Assembly (NCBI RefSeq): GCF_016019935.1
Contig: NZ_JAECMT010000002.1
Location: 186,001-250,000, forward strand
DNA length: 64,000 nucleotides
Origin: Paenibacillus sp. GSMTC-2017
GTDB lineage: Bacteria > Bacillota > Bacilli > Paenibacillales > Paenibacillaceae
Direction of reading: 5' to 3'
Positions within the stretch are counted from its first letter, which is position 1, and each line of letters begins with the position of its first letter. A program made the position numbers and the translations under genes. Below are positions 43,379 through 52,436 of this stretch, piece after piece. The notes under the pieces were generated by a model, which saw only the letters and a list, made by a program, of their open reading frames with translations, made no database searches and had not been told where the DNA came from.

Positions 43379-44845
43379 TTAAGAAATCGGCAGGCGCCAC
43401 TTCGTTCGGATGTCTACACTTTCATCCCACGTTTTGCCACGCCGCGCGGCTTCGAAAAGCGGCTCGATGTACGCCGCTAATGCGGCGTAGCTCTCTGTTG
43501 CGGAGATTGCCGACGCGATCATATCAAGACAGCTGGCGAGCTCAGTGCGATCGCCGCTATAATACGCTTCTGCATACCGCTCCTCTTGAGCTGGTATGCG
43601 CCCTATTTGTAGCGCCTCGCGCGCGCATAACAAAGCAAGCGCGAAGGCTCCTTTGGCCGCTGCCGGAGACACGAGCCAGCTCGGCAGCGTTCGGTACTCG
43701 AACCCGCCATGCGGCTGCGGGCGAAAGTCCCCGAGAGCACCATACCTTGGACGTCGCCCCCGCCCGGCGGGGTCCTCTACAAGCGCGAGCGGATATGCCA
43801 CGCAGCTATCAAGCATGCGGAGCAAGCGCCCAGTTAGCGGCGCCCCGCTTATATGAATGTGCCCGCCGAGCGCTAGCCCCGGCACGGGCATAGCTCCAGC
43901 GACCCAGCGCAGCGTGGGGTCGCTGATCTTGACGGCGGCGCGCGCGAGCAGCCGCCGCACGTTCGCGGCAAGCGCGGCCGGCGACTCGGCCGGCGCGGGC
44001 CGAAGCTCGGCGACGGGATAGAGCAGCCGTCGCCCTACAAGCATTGCATCGGCGCCTGCCGCACCCGATGCGCCTGCGCCAAAAAAGCGGGATGCCGGGG
44101 CAACTTTGCCACTCGGCATAAGCAGCACAAATTCAGGATCGGCGCCGATTAGAATTCGACTCCTATCCTCATATAATTCGCTCGCTGCTGCATACCATGC
44201 AGCAAATCGCTCAATCGCCTCCGCTCCTTGACTCGCGTCACGAAACATCGGCCACACAGCTCTGACTGTGACACGCCCATCGCCACCAAGGGCAATTATG
44301 GCCTCTCCAATGTCGATTCCAATCGTATACAGGGCTCTTACCGCCGTACGTGCAACACGGCGCAGAGCCGCATCAAGCGGCCAATTATTTATGCTAAAAT
44401 TCACAATACTTCCCGAAGTTCGAGACAGTATATCCTCCTCAATTACTCTAAAACCACTGCTCTCCATTCGCGTGATCGAATACGGCTCAAGATTGACTAC
44501 GCTTACGCAATACACTCTTTCACTTAGCAGAGCCCGCTCACTGTTACCAAGTCCAGCTCGTTTCCATAACCTTCTTTTATCTTCATCACTTAGCCTGATT
44601 GCTGACGCAGCACCTTTATTCAATAACCAGATATGTTCATACTTTTTTAGATCAATTTGAACGTTTAAATGATCGACAATGACTGCATCACTTATGGAGG
44701 GAATGAAACCCAAAGAGACATCATTATTTGAACGTGCCAAATGCGCAGGCTTAATTGTTTTAACAATTCCTGATGCTACCTCATTTTTAACATCCACACG
44801 TATGAGCTCTTCATCTCTTCCTCGCCAAAGCCACGTCGAAGCCAT
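43379..44845 (-). CDS. phage phiEco32-type COOH-NH2 ligase-like protein
   Basis: About 488 residues. The C-terminal part carries what I recognise as the putative amidoligase fold related to glutamine synthetase: LIGADPEFVLLMPSGK, LLYPVAELRPAPAE, GLALGGHIHISG and GGFEYRTLPSWL. Such enzymes are predicted to form amide bonds on peptides or cell-wall parts. The first 170 residues are ordinary AT-rich coding DNA, while the catalytic part is extremely GC-rich (about 43600-44060). AGAGG lies 9 bases before the ATG. It sits between cotE and mutS, so a sporulation role is possible but unproven. Confidence 0.75.
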   Translation of the reverse strand: MASTWLWRGRDEELIRVDVKNEVASGIVKTIKPAHLARSNNDVSLGFIPSISDAVIVDHLNVQIDLKKYEHIWLLNKGAASAIRLSDEDKRRLWKRAGLGNSERALLSERVYCVSVVNLEPYSITRMESSGFRVIEEDILSRTSGSIVNFSINNWPLDAALRRVARTAVRALYTIGIDIGEAIIALGGDGRVTVRAVWPMFRDASQGAEAIERFAAWYAAASELYEDRSRILIGADPEFVLLMPSGKVAPASRFFGAGASGAAGADAMLVGRRLLYPVAELRPAPAESPAALAANVRRLLARAAVKISDPTLRWVAGAMPVPGLALGGHIHISGAPLTGRLLRMLDSCVAYPLALVEDPAGRGRRPRYGALGDFRPQPHGGFEYRTLPSWLVSPAAAKGAFALALLCAREALQIGRIPAQEERYAEAYYSGDRTELASCLDMIASAISATESYAALAAYIEPLFEAARRGKTWDESVDIRTKWRLPIS

Positions 44846-44904
44846 GTCCAACCGCCTCTTTCTGTTCTCCCCATATCACTTTCAACCACTCTTCGACTAT
44901 TTCC

Positions 44905-44931
44905 AAAAAAAAGGAGGGCTTTCGCCCTCGA
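44905..44931 (-). terminator. terminator of cotE
   Basis: Minus strand GAGGGCGAAAGCCCTC followed by eight T: a compact, strong terminator. Confidence 0.92.
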
Positions 44932-44983
44932 ATTTGCCGCATGAACGGCATATACTACGTTAACCGCACCAGAAGCGGAGATG

Positions 44984-45553
44984 CTACAGATCTTCATCCA
45001 GTAAATCTGGGTCCAGATCTTCATAATCGCCATCGTCGTCGTCGAGGCTAAAGTCTAAATCTTTGTCGTCCAGGTCGCTGCAACCACCTGGAATTACAGC
45101 TACGCATACTTTCGTCTCGGCGATCATCTCTACCGCGAACTCGCGCTCCACCCGAACAATAACACTTGCACCATTCGAAGAAATATTAGCTTCAATGCAG
45201 TTTGGCTCTTGGAGCACCTCTGCAGAAACTTCTTCCGTCGCAGACCTATGTTTAGGATCTACATACGAGAGTGGTACATTTTCTACGAATTGTACGGATT
45301 CTTTGGCTACATCTGTTTGCGAGTTTTTGTTGTACGAATACCAAATGTTGATATCGTAAGTACCGATTACCTCAATACCGTCGCCCGAACGAACCGCTTC
45401 ATACTGATGGTTGATGATCCATGCGCCCAGTATACTGGTCGGATGATGAGGCGGTGTAACGGTATGGGTTACAGTGGAAAACTTACGACCCTTTCCGCAG
45501 ACAGCTTTCGTAATGATTTCTCTGCACTGGAGCTGTTTATCTGCAATAGTCAT
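44984..45553 (-). CDS. cotE: outer spore coat morphogenetic protein CotE
   Basis: 189 residues starting MTIADKQLQCREIITKAVCG. The family segments TPPHHPTSILGAWIINHQYE and GTYDINIWYSYNKNS are followed by a very acidic C-terminus (SLDDDDGDYEDLDPDLLDE). CotE organises the outer spore coat on the mother-cell side of the forespore. The ATG is chosen because GGAGG lies 7 bases upstream. The acidic tail is typical of the family and is needed for coat-protein recruitment in Bacillus. Confidence 0.94.
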   Translation of the reverse strand: MTIADKQLQCREIITKAVCGKGRKFSTVTHTVTPPHHPTSILGAWIINHQYEAVRSGDGIEVIGTYDINIWYSYNKNSQTDVAKESVQFVENVPLSYVDPKHRSATEEVSAEVLQEPNCIEANISSNGASVIVRVEREFAVEMIAETKVCVAVIPGGCSDLDDKDLDFSLDDDDGDYEDLDPDLLDEDL

Positions 45554-45754
45554 TGATTTAACCTCCTCCATACAATCATTCATTTAAAGTGTATGCAGAT
45601 CATAGGCGTTTGTTGATTAAACGTGTCTAATCTCACAAATTTATTTTACATGCCTATTGATATCGTTTACTTCCCTGTATGTCTAGTGCACTCACCCTGT
45701 ACTTTATCTATATTCAGCTCATCTATAAAATATGAAAACAGTTATTTTATGCAC

Positions 45755-45781
45755 AAAAAAGGGGTCTTAAGCGACCCCCTT
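45755..45781 (-). terminator. terminator overlapping the end of the exporter-like gene
   Basis: Minus strand GGGGGTCGCTTAAGACCCC followed by TTTTTT. The stem begins inside the last codons. Confidence 0.88.
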
Positions 45782-46735
45782 CTTAGGTAATACTGCTTTT
45801 TTCTTTAATCGTTTTGCAATAGCTAAATACCGATCAATCTCATGAAGAAGCGTAAGCAGCGCAGCTCTAAGTTCAAATTCATCTCTCGTCTTTGGAAGAT
45901 CCATCGCCCTAAAATCAACCATGAGCTGGAACACCCCTTGCTCGGCAAGCCCTTGGTACACATCAGACTTAACGTCGTTTGAAAGTTGATCAAGCAGCTT
46001 AGCAATCAATTCAGCTTGCGGCAGTTTTTCATAAACGAGCGCAAGTTCAGCAATCATCTGCTGGATCGTATCCAGTTGTTGACGACGCATTTCGAAATAC
46101 GTAGACCAATACGTCTCATAACCCCATGGTCGATTTTCTCTGTTTCTGATTGAACGAGCTGAGCCATCTTCAATGGCTTGATGAGCATCCAATAACTCAC
46201 TGCCATTCCAAATATGTTTTGGATCTCTTAGTGTGTTAGCCATCTCCGTAAATATGGTAGCAAAATACTGCTCCGTTTCATTACGAATCGTTGATATCAC
46301 TTTTTCATCCTTTGGCATGTATAAAAAATTTATAGCTGTAGCGCATCCAAGGCCTACAAGTAACAAAAAGATTTCATTACTTATGTTATGTACTGTAACT
46401 TCACCAAAAGTAAACAGATGAAAGACGATAACCGAACTTGTCACAATGCCATCCTTCAAGTTGAAGCGAGAAAGTACTGGGAAAGTAATCAGTATAAATA
46501 TAGCTACAGACCAATATTCGAATCCAAATAACGTAAAGATGAATGAGGCGAAAAAAAGACCCAGCACAGAAGCAACAAAACGGATCAGAGCGCTTCTTAG
46601 CCCCTTCATCCGTGTAACTTCTACACCGAGTATTGCCAGCATTCCTGCTGATAGTGCTGGCTCTAATCCCAAATAAAGAGCCAAATAAATAGCTGCAATT
46701 GCGGCAACTGCCGTCTTTATTACTCGTATCCCCAT
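45767..46735 (-). CDS. aromatic acid exporter (ArAE)-type membrane protein
   Basis: 322 residues. Six hydrophobic segments fill about 5-145 (including VIKTAVAAIAAIYLALYLGL and FILITFPVLSRF), followed by a soluble helical C-terminal domain (RNETEQYFATIFTEMANTLR ... HEIDRYLAIAKRL). This is the layout of ArAE_1/YqjA-type proteins. Transport of aromatic acids is inferred from remote relatives only. GAGGG lies 8 bases before this ATG; an ATG 13 codons upstream has no comparable site. It follows the ABC permease gene by 40 bases. Confidence 0.82.
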   Translation of the reverse strand: MGIRVIKTAVAAIAAIYLALYLGLEPALSAGMLAILGVEVTRMKGLRSALIRFVASVLGLFFASFIFTLFGFEYWSVAIFILITFPVLSRFNLKDGIVTSSVIVFHLFTFGEVTVHNISNEIFLLLVGLGCATAINFLYMPKDEKVISTIRNETEQYFATIFTEMANTLRDPKHIWNGSELLDAHQAIEDGSARSIRNRENRPWGYETYWSTYFEMRRQQLDTIQQMIAELALVYEKLPQAELIAKLLDQLSNDVKSDVYQGLAEQGVFQLMVDFRAMDLPKTRDEFELRAALLTLLHEIDRYLAIAKRLKKKAVLPKKGVA

Positions 46736-46775
46736 GTTGATAGCCCTCGAATCGGATGTGATGTGTACTACCATC

Positions 46776-47633
46776 CTACCGTTCGCGCCAACCTTCCGTC
46801 AACCGCTGCTCTAGTATGGCAACAAGTTTGTACATAATGGTAGACACTATTCCAATGACAACAAGGGAGGAGAGTACAAGCGTAAAGTTAAAGACTTGAA
46901 AACCATAAATAATTTGATAACCAAGTCCTACCTTCGCCACTAGAAATTCGCCTACAATTACACCTACCCATGCAAGGCCAACATTCACTTTAAGTGTTGC
47001 TATAATAACAGGAAATGAACCTGGTAATATGACAAGTCTGAAAAGTTGCATACGAGAAGCTCCAAACAACCGGACTACTTTTATATAACCACTGTCAATT
47101 TCGCGAAATTGATTGTAAATATTAATCGTCGTAATAATAACGGTTACTGACAATGTGATAGCAACGATAGACATAAATCCGGGGCCAAGACCAACGATGA
47201 AAATTGGACCAAGCGCAACTTTGGGCATACTATTTAAGACGACCAAATAGGGGTCGAACACTCGTGAAAGAAACGGGAACCACCATAACGCTGCTGCGAT
47301 TGCCGTTCCAATGATAGTCCCTAATGCAAATCCTACTATCGTTTCTGTCACTGTCGCACCTACATGCGGCCACAGAGATCCGTCACTCATCATTTCCCAT
47401 AAGAGACGAAACATCTTACTTGGATAACTAAAAAGTAATGGATCAACCCATTTACTTCGCCCAGCCACTTCCCATAGACCTATGAATAACATCAACAATG
47501 TAAGTTGAGTAATGGAAACAGCGCCTGAGACTCTACGCATTTTACGCTTATGCCGAGTATACAATTGATTCATTAGTTCTTTTCTATCGTCTTGAACACC
47601 AGAGATGTTCGAAACAACTCTGTCATCATTCAT
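46776..47633 (-). CDS. ABC transporter permease, NitT/TauT family
   Basis: 285 residues with six membrane segments and the permease coupling motif EAA-like GASRMQLFRLVILPGSFPVI. The fold matches SsuC/ThiX-type importers of small anions, sulfonates or pyrimidines. GGAGG lies 8 bases before the ATG, which lies inside the end of the ATPase gene, so translation is coupled. The substrate is set by the binding protein and is unknown. Confidence 0.9.
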   Translation of the reverse strand: MNDDRVVSNISGVQDDRKELMNQLYTRHKRKMRRVSGAVSITQLTLLMLFIGLWEVAGRSKWVDPLLFSYPSKMFRLLWEMMSDGSLWPHVGATVTETIVGFALGTIIGTAIAAALWWFPFLSRVFDPYLVVLNSMPKVALGPIFIVGLGPGFMSIVAITLSVTVIITTINIYNQFREIDSGYIKVVRLFGASRMQLFRLVILPGSFPVIIATLKVNVGLAWVGVIVGEFLVAKVGLGYQIIYGFQVFNFTLVLSSLVVIGIVSTIMYKLVAILEQRLTEGWRER

Positions 47634-48420
47634 TAGAGTCGCCTCCTTCATCTACAGCATCTAACTCTGCCCAAAGCTCCTCGAACACGGATTGAAAACG
47701 TGAAAGTTTACGCGCCGTCATCGGACTTACAGCTCTAATCTCTTCTGGCACTATAAATTCAGAGCGAATATGTCCGGGATTACGGCCGAGTACGATAACG
47801 CGATCGCTCATCGCAACCGCTTCTGCGAGATCATGCGTAACGAGTACAGCTGTTTTACCAAGTCGCTGAAGTGTTCGAACAACAAGATCTTCAAGCTGTA
47901 ACTTAATATGAAGATCCAGTGCCGAGAATGGCTCGTCAAGCAGTAGAACTTCAGGTTCTGTTACAAGTGTTCTCGCTAACGCGACACGTTGTCGCATACC
48001 GCCGGACAATTCATGTGGATATTTTTCACTTGAACCTTCTAACCCAAGCTCCACAAGCCATTCTTCAACGGCCTTCATCGTAACTTTAGATCTAGTTCCG
48101 TTAATTTCTAATCCAACTGCAGCATTATCTCGAATTGTCCGCCATGGGAACAAATAATCTTGCTGAAGCATATAGCCTACTTTCTCTGAAGGTCCATTTA
48201 CTTGGTTGCCATTTAACAACACCTTTCCGCTTGTAGGCGGGAACAATCCTGCAAGAAGACTAAGTATGGTCGTTTTTCCACATCCGCTTGGTCCAACCAA
48301 GCTTATAAACTCTCCTCTAGCAATAGCAAGATCGATTCCTTCTACAGCAAGCGAAGCTCCTTTATCATTCACATAGACATGTGAGAGCCGCTGCAGTTCC
48401 AGTACCGGTATCTGCGTCAT
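47626..48420 (-). CDS. ABC transporter ATP-binding protein, NitT/TauT family
   Basis: 264 residues. Walker A is GPSGCGKTTIL, Q-loop LQQDYLFPWRT, signature LSGGMRQRVALA, Walker B VLLLDEPFSALD and H-loop VLVTHDLAEAV. The FPWRT sequence after the Q-loop is characteristic of SsuB/TauB/ThiZ-like ATPases. It is second in the order binding protein - ATPase - permease on the minus strand. Confidence 0.94.
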   Translation of the reverse strand: MTQIPVLELQRLSHVYVNDKGASLAVEGIDLAIARGEFISLVGPSGCGKTTILSLLAGLFPPTSGKVLLNGNQVNGPSEKVGYMLQQDYLFPWRTIRDNAAVGLEINGTRSKVTMKAVEEWLVELGLEGSSEKYPHELSGGMRQRVALARTLVTEPEVLLLDEPFSALDLHIKLQLEDLVVRTLQRLGKTAVLVTHDLAEAVAMSDRVIVLGRNPGHIRSEFIVPEEIRAVSPMTARKLSRFQSVFEELWAELDAVDEGGDSNE

Positions 48421-48447
48421 TTCATTGCCCCCTCACATTTTGAGCTA

Positions 48448-49461
48448 TTACTTTTTAACCTGAGTAATCGCTTTCTGGGCAAAAATTGTGTTAACAAGGA
48501 CGTCATGCTCTGTTCTTTCCTTAAGTTCGCCCGCAGATGTAATAACATCAAGTAGGTTATTCCATTCCGATTCGTCTACAATCGGATCAGTTGCGAAAGA
48601 ACCTTGCCCTTTGTAACGATCAATGGAGCTAGTTAAAATGTCTGGATCAACATTTTTGAAATATGGCAATACTACGTCTGCAATCGTTTTTGCATCGTTA
48701 TCAGCTACCCACAGTTGTGCTTTGTGTATCGCATTCGTGAATGCTTGAACAGACTTTTCATTTTTGTCCATAAAACTTTTTTTCGTCATAAATACGGTAT
48801 ATGGCAAGTGGCCGCTTTCCGTTCCAAACGATGCAACAACGTGACCTCTGCCTTCTTTTTCAAAAATCGATGCTGTCGGTTCGAATAATTGAACGTAATC
48901 TCCAGTTCCTGATGAAAAGGCAGGAGCAATGTTTGCAAAATCTACATTTTGAATCAATTCCATATCCGCATGTGGATCTATTCCATGCTTCTTCAGAGCA
49001 AATTCACCAGCCATCTGTGGCATGCCGCCTTTTCTTTGGCCAAGAAAAGTTTTACCTTTTAGAGAGTTCCAATCGAATTGATCCACTTTCTCTCTAGCTA
49101 CAAGGAAGGTACCATCTGTTTGTGTAAGTTGAGCAAAGTTAATAATTGGGTCATCTGCTCCCTGTTGGTATACATAGATCGATGTCTCAGATCCAACTAG
49201 AGCAACATCAATGACACCCGAAAGCAATGCAGTCATTGTTTTGTCGCCGCCCGGAGTTGTCGATACTTCAATCTTCAATCCTTCTTCTTCGAAGAACCCC
49301 TTTTCAATTGCTACATACTGTGGAGCATAAAATAAAGATCTCGTCACTTCTCCGATTCGAATGACCTTTTTGTCCGAACTGCCCTTACCACAGCCAGCAA
49401 GTGAAGCCGTTACTACTAGAAGAACAACTAGAAGCAACGTTCCAAACATTCGTTTGCTCAT
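48448..49461 (-). CDS. ABC transporter substrate-binding lipoprotein (SsuA/ThiY-like)
   Basis: 337 residues. The lipobox is VVTASLAGCGKG, then an NMT1/ThiY-type fold: FYAPQYVAIEKGFFEEEGLK, VDVALVGSETSIYVYQQGA and GHLPYTVFMTKKSF. ThiY-like proteins bind pyrimidine precursors of thiamine, SsuA-like ones sulfonates. I looked for a TPP riboswitch in the 150 bases upstream and saw none, which argues mildly against a thiamine role. It is the first gene of the importer operon. Confidence 0.9.
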   Translation of the reverse strand: MSKRMFGTLLLVVLLVVTASLAGCGKGSSDKKVIRIGEVTRSLFYAPQYVAIEKGFFEEEGLKIEVSTTPGGDKTMTALLSGVIDVALVGSETSIYVYQQGADDPIINFAQLTQTDGTFLVAREKVDQFDWNSLKGKTFLGQRKGGMPQMAGEFALKKHGIDPHADMELIQNVDFANIAPAFSSGTGDYVQLFEPTASIFEKEGRGHVVASFGTESGHLPYTVFMTKKSFMDKNEKSVQAFTNAIHKAQLWVADNDAKTIADVVLPYFKNVDPDILTSSIDRYKGQGSFATDPIVDESEWNNLLDVITSAGELKERTEHDVLVNTIFAQKAITQVKK

Positions 49462-49475
49462 ATTCGATACCTCCT

Positions 49476-49514
49476 GCCAATAGGCAAAAATAGATGTACA
49501 TCAGCCTATGCAAA
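49476..49514 (-). promoter_or_regulatory. stem-loop next to the binding-protein ribosome site
   Basis: Minus strand TGCATAGGC and GCCTATTGGCA can pair (core ATAGGC/GCCTAT) and end 2 bases before AGGAGG. It could modulate translation. It does not match a riboswitch I know. Confidence 0.35.
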
Positions 49515-49573
49515 AGCTAGCTCGTCGGTGAAAAATCGATACTGTTTAATGGCATTAATAATAAAAGAAGACA

Positions 49574-49609
49574 TAAAAAAGCCCGAAACAAATTTCTTTG
49601 TTTCGAGCA
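49574..49609 (-). terminator. terminator of the 110-residue membrane protein gene
   Basis: Minus strand GCTCGAAACAAA pairs with TTTGTTTCGGGC and is followed by TTTTTTA. Confidence 0.88.
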
Positions 49610-49611
49610 AA

Positions 49612-49944
49612 TTAATAATGATCTAAAAAATAGTATGCGAGCGCCAAAACGACTGCAATTGTATATAAGAAAGTCAGCATCGTTGCAAATAACTGACTAA
49701 GCTTTGCTCCAAAATCATTCGGGTATTTTTTTGCAACGACTAAAGCTGGAATCCAAAATAAGATTGAAGCAAGTACAGGATAATGTATTCCTTCGTCACC
49801 CTTTGAATAAATATCCAATTGCAAAGCATGAAAGATAGAATAACTGACTATAAAATCATTTGAGAATTTATAGTTGAACATAAAGCCCAGCACTAGCAGT
49901 ACTAATGATAGTGAACCATATCCAATCTGCTTCTTCTCAGTCAA
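49612..49944 (-). CDS. small three-span membrane protein
   Basis: 110 residues with hydrophobic segments at about 10-25 (LSLVLLVLGFMFNY), 57-72 (LASILFWIPALVVA) and 85-107. The short conserved patch KKYPNDFGAK between helices two and three is shared with a frameshifted paralogue just upstream. No characterised family is recognised. Confidence 0.65.
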   Translation of the reverse strand: MTEKKQIGYGSLSLVLLVLGFMFNYKFSNDFIVSYSIFHALQLDIYSKGDEGIHYPVLASILFWIPALVVAKKYPNDFGAKLSQLFATMLTFLYTIAVVLALAYYFLDHY

Positions 49945-50062
49945 TTAACTCACTCCCTACAACCAAGCTCAATCATTATAACCATATTATAACAATATCT
50001 TCAACGAAAATGAAGAATGGATAGAATCCGATCGAGTTCCTTCGTTCCAAGCTAATGTTTAA

Positions 50063-50334
50063 TTATCCAATCAGATACATAAGTACACCAATAATGGATG
50101 TGATTATAAATAAGAAAATTAATAATGAAATGATTATATTACTTGCCTTCGCCCCAAAGTCATTCGGGTATTTTTTTGCAAGACCTATTGCTGGAATCCA
50201 AAAGATGAATGCAACAATGATTACTTTATTGAACATAAAATCATTTGGGAATTTATAATAAAATATAAATCCAAGTACTAGAAGTACTAATGAAAGTGAA
50301 CCTAACCCTATCGGTTTTTTTCAACCAATTCATT
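50063..50334 (-). pseudogene. frameshifted paralogue of the neighbouring membrane protein
   Basis: After ATG with AGGAG upstream the frame shifts in an A7 tract (minus strand). With one A removed the product matches its neighbour: GLGSLSLVLLVLGFIFYYKF, WIPAIGLAKKYPNDFGAK. It is shorter, lacking the loop between helices one and two. A tandem duplication followed by inactivation, or a slippage site. Confidence 0.6.
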
Positions 50335-50386
50335 TACTCCTAACGTTCAAAAATAAAAATATGATTTAATATCGATAGCTTTAACG

Positions 50387-50441
50387 AAAAATAAGACTGG
50401 ATTTACGCTCGTTTTTTCAACGAATGTTATCCAGTCCTATT
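50387..50441 (-). terminator. terminator of the M32 carboxypeptidase gene
   Basis: Minus strand GGACTGGAT pairs with ATCCAGTC, followed by TTATTTTT. Confidence 0.78.
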
Positions 50442-50447
50442 TGTTAT

Positions 50448-51962
50448 TTACAGTTTATAAATATCGGTATATTTTTTCGTCAAATAAGTAACTAAATGCT
50501 GAGGATCAAGCGGCTTACCTGTAACATTTTGAATTAACTCGGATGGCGTGCGCATTTTACCGTATTTATGGATGCGATCAGATAACCATTCCTTGATTGG
50601 TAGTAAGTTGCCTCCACCTACAAGTGACCACATGCCATCGATTTCGCGTTCCATTGTATCAGCGAGCTGTGCAGCATACATATATCCGAGTGAATAGGAA
50701 GGGAAATATCCAAACGCCCCGCCCGACCAGTGTACATCCTGTAAAATACCTTTAGCATCATTTGGTGGCGTTATTCCCAAATACTCTTTATATTTTTCGT
50801 TCCAGATAGCTGGTAGATCAGCTGCTTTTGCTCCGCCATTAAAGATAAGTTTCTCCATTTCATAACGGATAATAATATGCAGACTGTACGTTAATTCATC
50901 TGCTTCAATTCGAATTAACGATGGCTGTACAATGTTGTTGCCTCTATAGAATTGATCTACTGAAACATCAAGCTGCCCTGGGAATTTCTTTTGCAGTTCA
51001 CCGTAGTAGGCATTCCAGAATGGACGGCTGCGACCAATAATGTTTTCCCAGAAAAGTGATTGCGACTCATGAATACCCATCGATGTACCCGTACAAAGCG
51101 TCGTACCGATGAGCGACTTCATAATATTTTGTTCGTAAAGAGCGTGACCACCCTCATGAATTGTTCCAAATAGTGCATTCGTTACATCTTCCTCCTGATA
51201 GCGCGTCGTTATACGAACGTCACCAGGATTCAGTCCCGTAGCAAATGGATGTGCGCTTTCATCGAGTCTACCTGATTCGAAATCGTAACCCATCTGATTC
51301 AGAATGTATAACCCAAACTCTTTCTGAGCAGACTTATCGAATTTTTGTTTAAGAAATGTTGTATCAGGCTGATGTGGCGAAGCAGCAATTGCTGCAGCTA
51401 ATGGAACTAGCTGTGAACGAAGGCCACCAAAGATCCCATCAAGCTGTGCTACAGTCATGCCCGGTTCATACTGATCAATAAGCGTATCATATCTCGTTTC
51501 TTTAGCGCCCCACAAATCAATAAATTGATTCGTATAGTCAATGACTTTCTCTAAATATGGCTGGAAGCTCGCATAATCGTTTGCTTCCTTCGCTTCTTCC
51601 CATTTCGATTCCGATTGTGAAGAGAGCACTACATATTCTTGATATAACTTCGGCGGAATTTTTACGCTACGGTCATAGTCCTTACGCGTTTCCAATACTA
51701 GTCGCTGATCAATTTCAGAAAGCTCTGCATAAGTTTCTTTTTGTTCTAATTCTGATAGCCATTCGCCTAGTTCAGGTGAGGTTGAAAGCTTGAACATATC
51801 GCCAGATAAAGAACCTATAACTTCTGAACGATGATCCATACCCTTTTTAGGTGCACCTGTACGCAAATCCCAATATAAAACGCCTAACGCTTCATTATAA
51901 CTCGTAATTTTATGTATCGTTTCTTTGAACTTATTTAAAACTTCTGTTTTTTGGCCTGCCAT
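50448..51962 (-). CDS. M32-family metallocarboxypeptidase (thermostable carboxypeptidase 1 type)
   Basis: 504 residues. The zinc motif HEGGHALYEQ lies in LFGTIHEGGHALYEQN, and family segments include HPFATGLNPGDVRITTRY and RIEADELTYSLHIIIRYEME with the third ligand region. It trims C-terminal residues from peptides in the cytosol; there is no signal peptide. The ATG is preferred because GGTGG lies 8 bases upstream. Length matches Bacillus YpwA-type enzymes. Confidence 0.94.
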   Translation of the reverse strand: MAGQKTEVLNKFKETIHKITSYNEALGVLYWDLRTGAPKKGMDHRSEVIGSLSGDMFKLSTSPELGEWLSELEQKETYAELSEIDQRLVLETRKDYDRSVKIPPKLYQEYVVLSSQSESKWEEAKEANDYASFQPYLEKVIDYTNQFIDLWGAKETRYDTLIDQYEPGMTVAQLDGIFGGLRSQLVPLAAAIAASPHQPDTTFLKQKFDKSAQKEFGLYILNQMGYDFESGRLDESAHPFATGLNPGDVRITTRYQEEDVTNALFGTIHEGGHALYEQNIMKSLIGTTLCTGTSMGIHESQSLFWENIIGRSRPFWNAYYGELQKKFPGQLDVSVDQFYRGNNIVQPSLIRIEADELTYSLHIIIRYEMEKLIFNGGAKAADLPAIWNEKYKEYLGITPPNDAKGILQDVHWSGGAFGYFPSYSLGYMYAAQLADTMEREIDGMWSLVGGGNLLPIKEWLSDRIHKYGKMRTPSELIQNVTGKPLDPQHLVTYLTKKYTDIYKL

Positions 51963-52091
51963 TAGTAGTTCCACCTTTCAAATATGACTCATTTTTCTTC
52001 GTATTTTTCTTGCTCTTAAGGAATGTACTCCTTATAATCATCTTAAACCTACGCGACCGGCTATCGCAACACAAGAAAGTGAGGCATGATG

Positions 52092-52409
52092 ATGCATATT
52101 ACCTTTTCCCCTGCAGCAGTTAGCAAATTAACACCTTACTTAACTGATGGCAGTAAACAACTTAAACTACTCCATGATATAGAGGGCTGTGGTTGCGTTG
52201 TGAGCGGAGTTCCCGTTCTAACTCTTATCCAAGAAACAACTGTGGATGATCAAGAATCAAATGGTGACCCCTTCTCATTTCTTTATGAACCGAGACACGA
52301 AGTTTTTTATGATCCTCATTTACGTATTGATTATGACCCAGCAAGAAGCAGTTTCATCTTAAAAAGTGATAATCAAATTTATACTAATAATCTTCGATTC
52401 ATACCGTAA
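52092..52409 (+). CDS. HesB/YadR/IscA-like (YqkB-type) protein
   Basis: About 105 residues: MHITFSPAAVSKLTPYL, then IEGCGCVVSGVPVLTLI with the two close cysteines typical of the YqkB branch of iron-sulfur biosynthesis-like proteins, and FYDPHLRIDYDPARSSFILK. It lacks the C-terminal Cys-Gly-Cys of classical A-type carriers, so a cluster-carrier role is uncertain. Three ATGs stand in a row; the third has GAGG 7 bases upstream. Confidence 0.82.
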   Translation: MHITFSPAAVSKLTPYLTDGSKQLKLLHDIEGCGCVVSGVPVLTLIQETTVDDQESNGDPFSFLYEPRHEVFYDPHLRIDYDPARSSFILKSDNQIYTNNLRFIP

Positions 52410-52436
52410 TCCCAGTTGATAACAGGAGGAACGATT

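Noticed and set aside
43342-43893. A 183-codon plus-strand open frame opposite the COOH-NH2 ligase gene
   Set aside because: It arises from the GC-rich antisense of a conserved gene, is rich in Ala/Arg/Pro with no motif, and has no ribosome site.
45209-45556. A 115-codon plus-strand frame antisense to cotE
   Set aside because: cotE is strongly supported by family match and ribosome site. The antisense frame has neither.
49462-49611. TPP riboswitch upstream of the ThiY/SsuA-like operon
   Set aside because: No CTGAGA-type core. The region holds the previous gene's terminator and a single short stem only.
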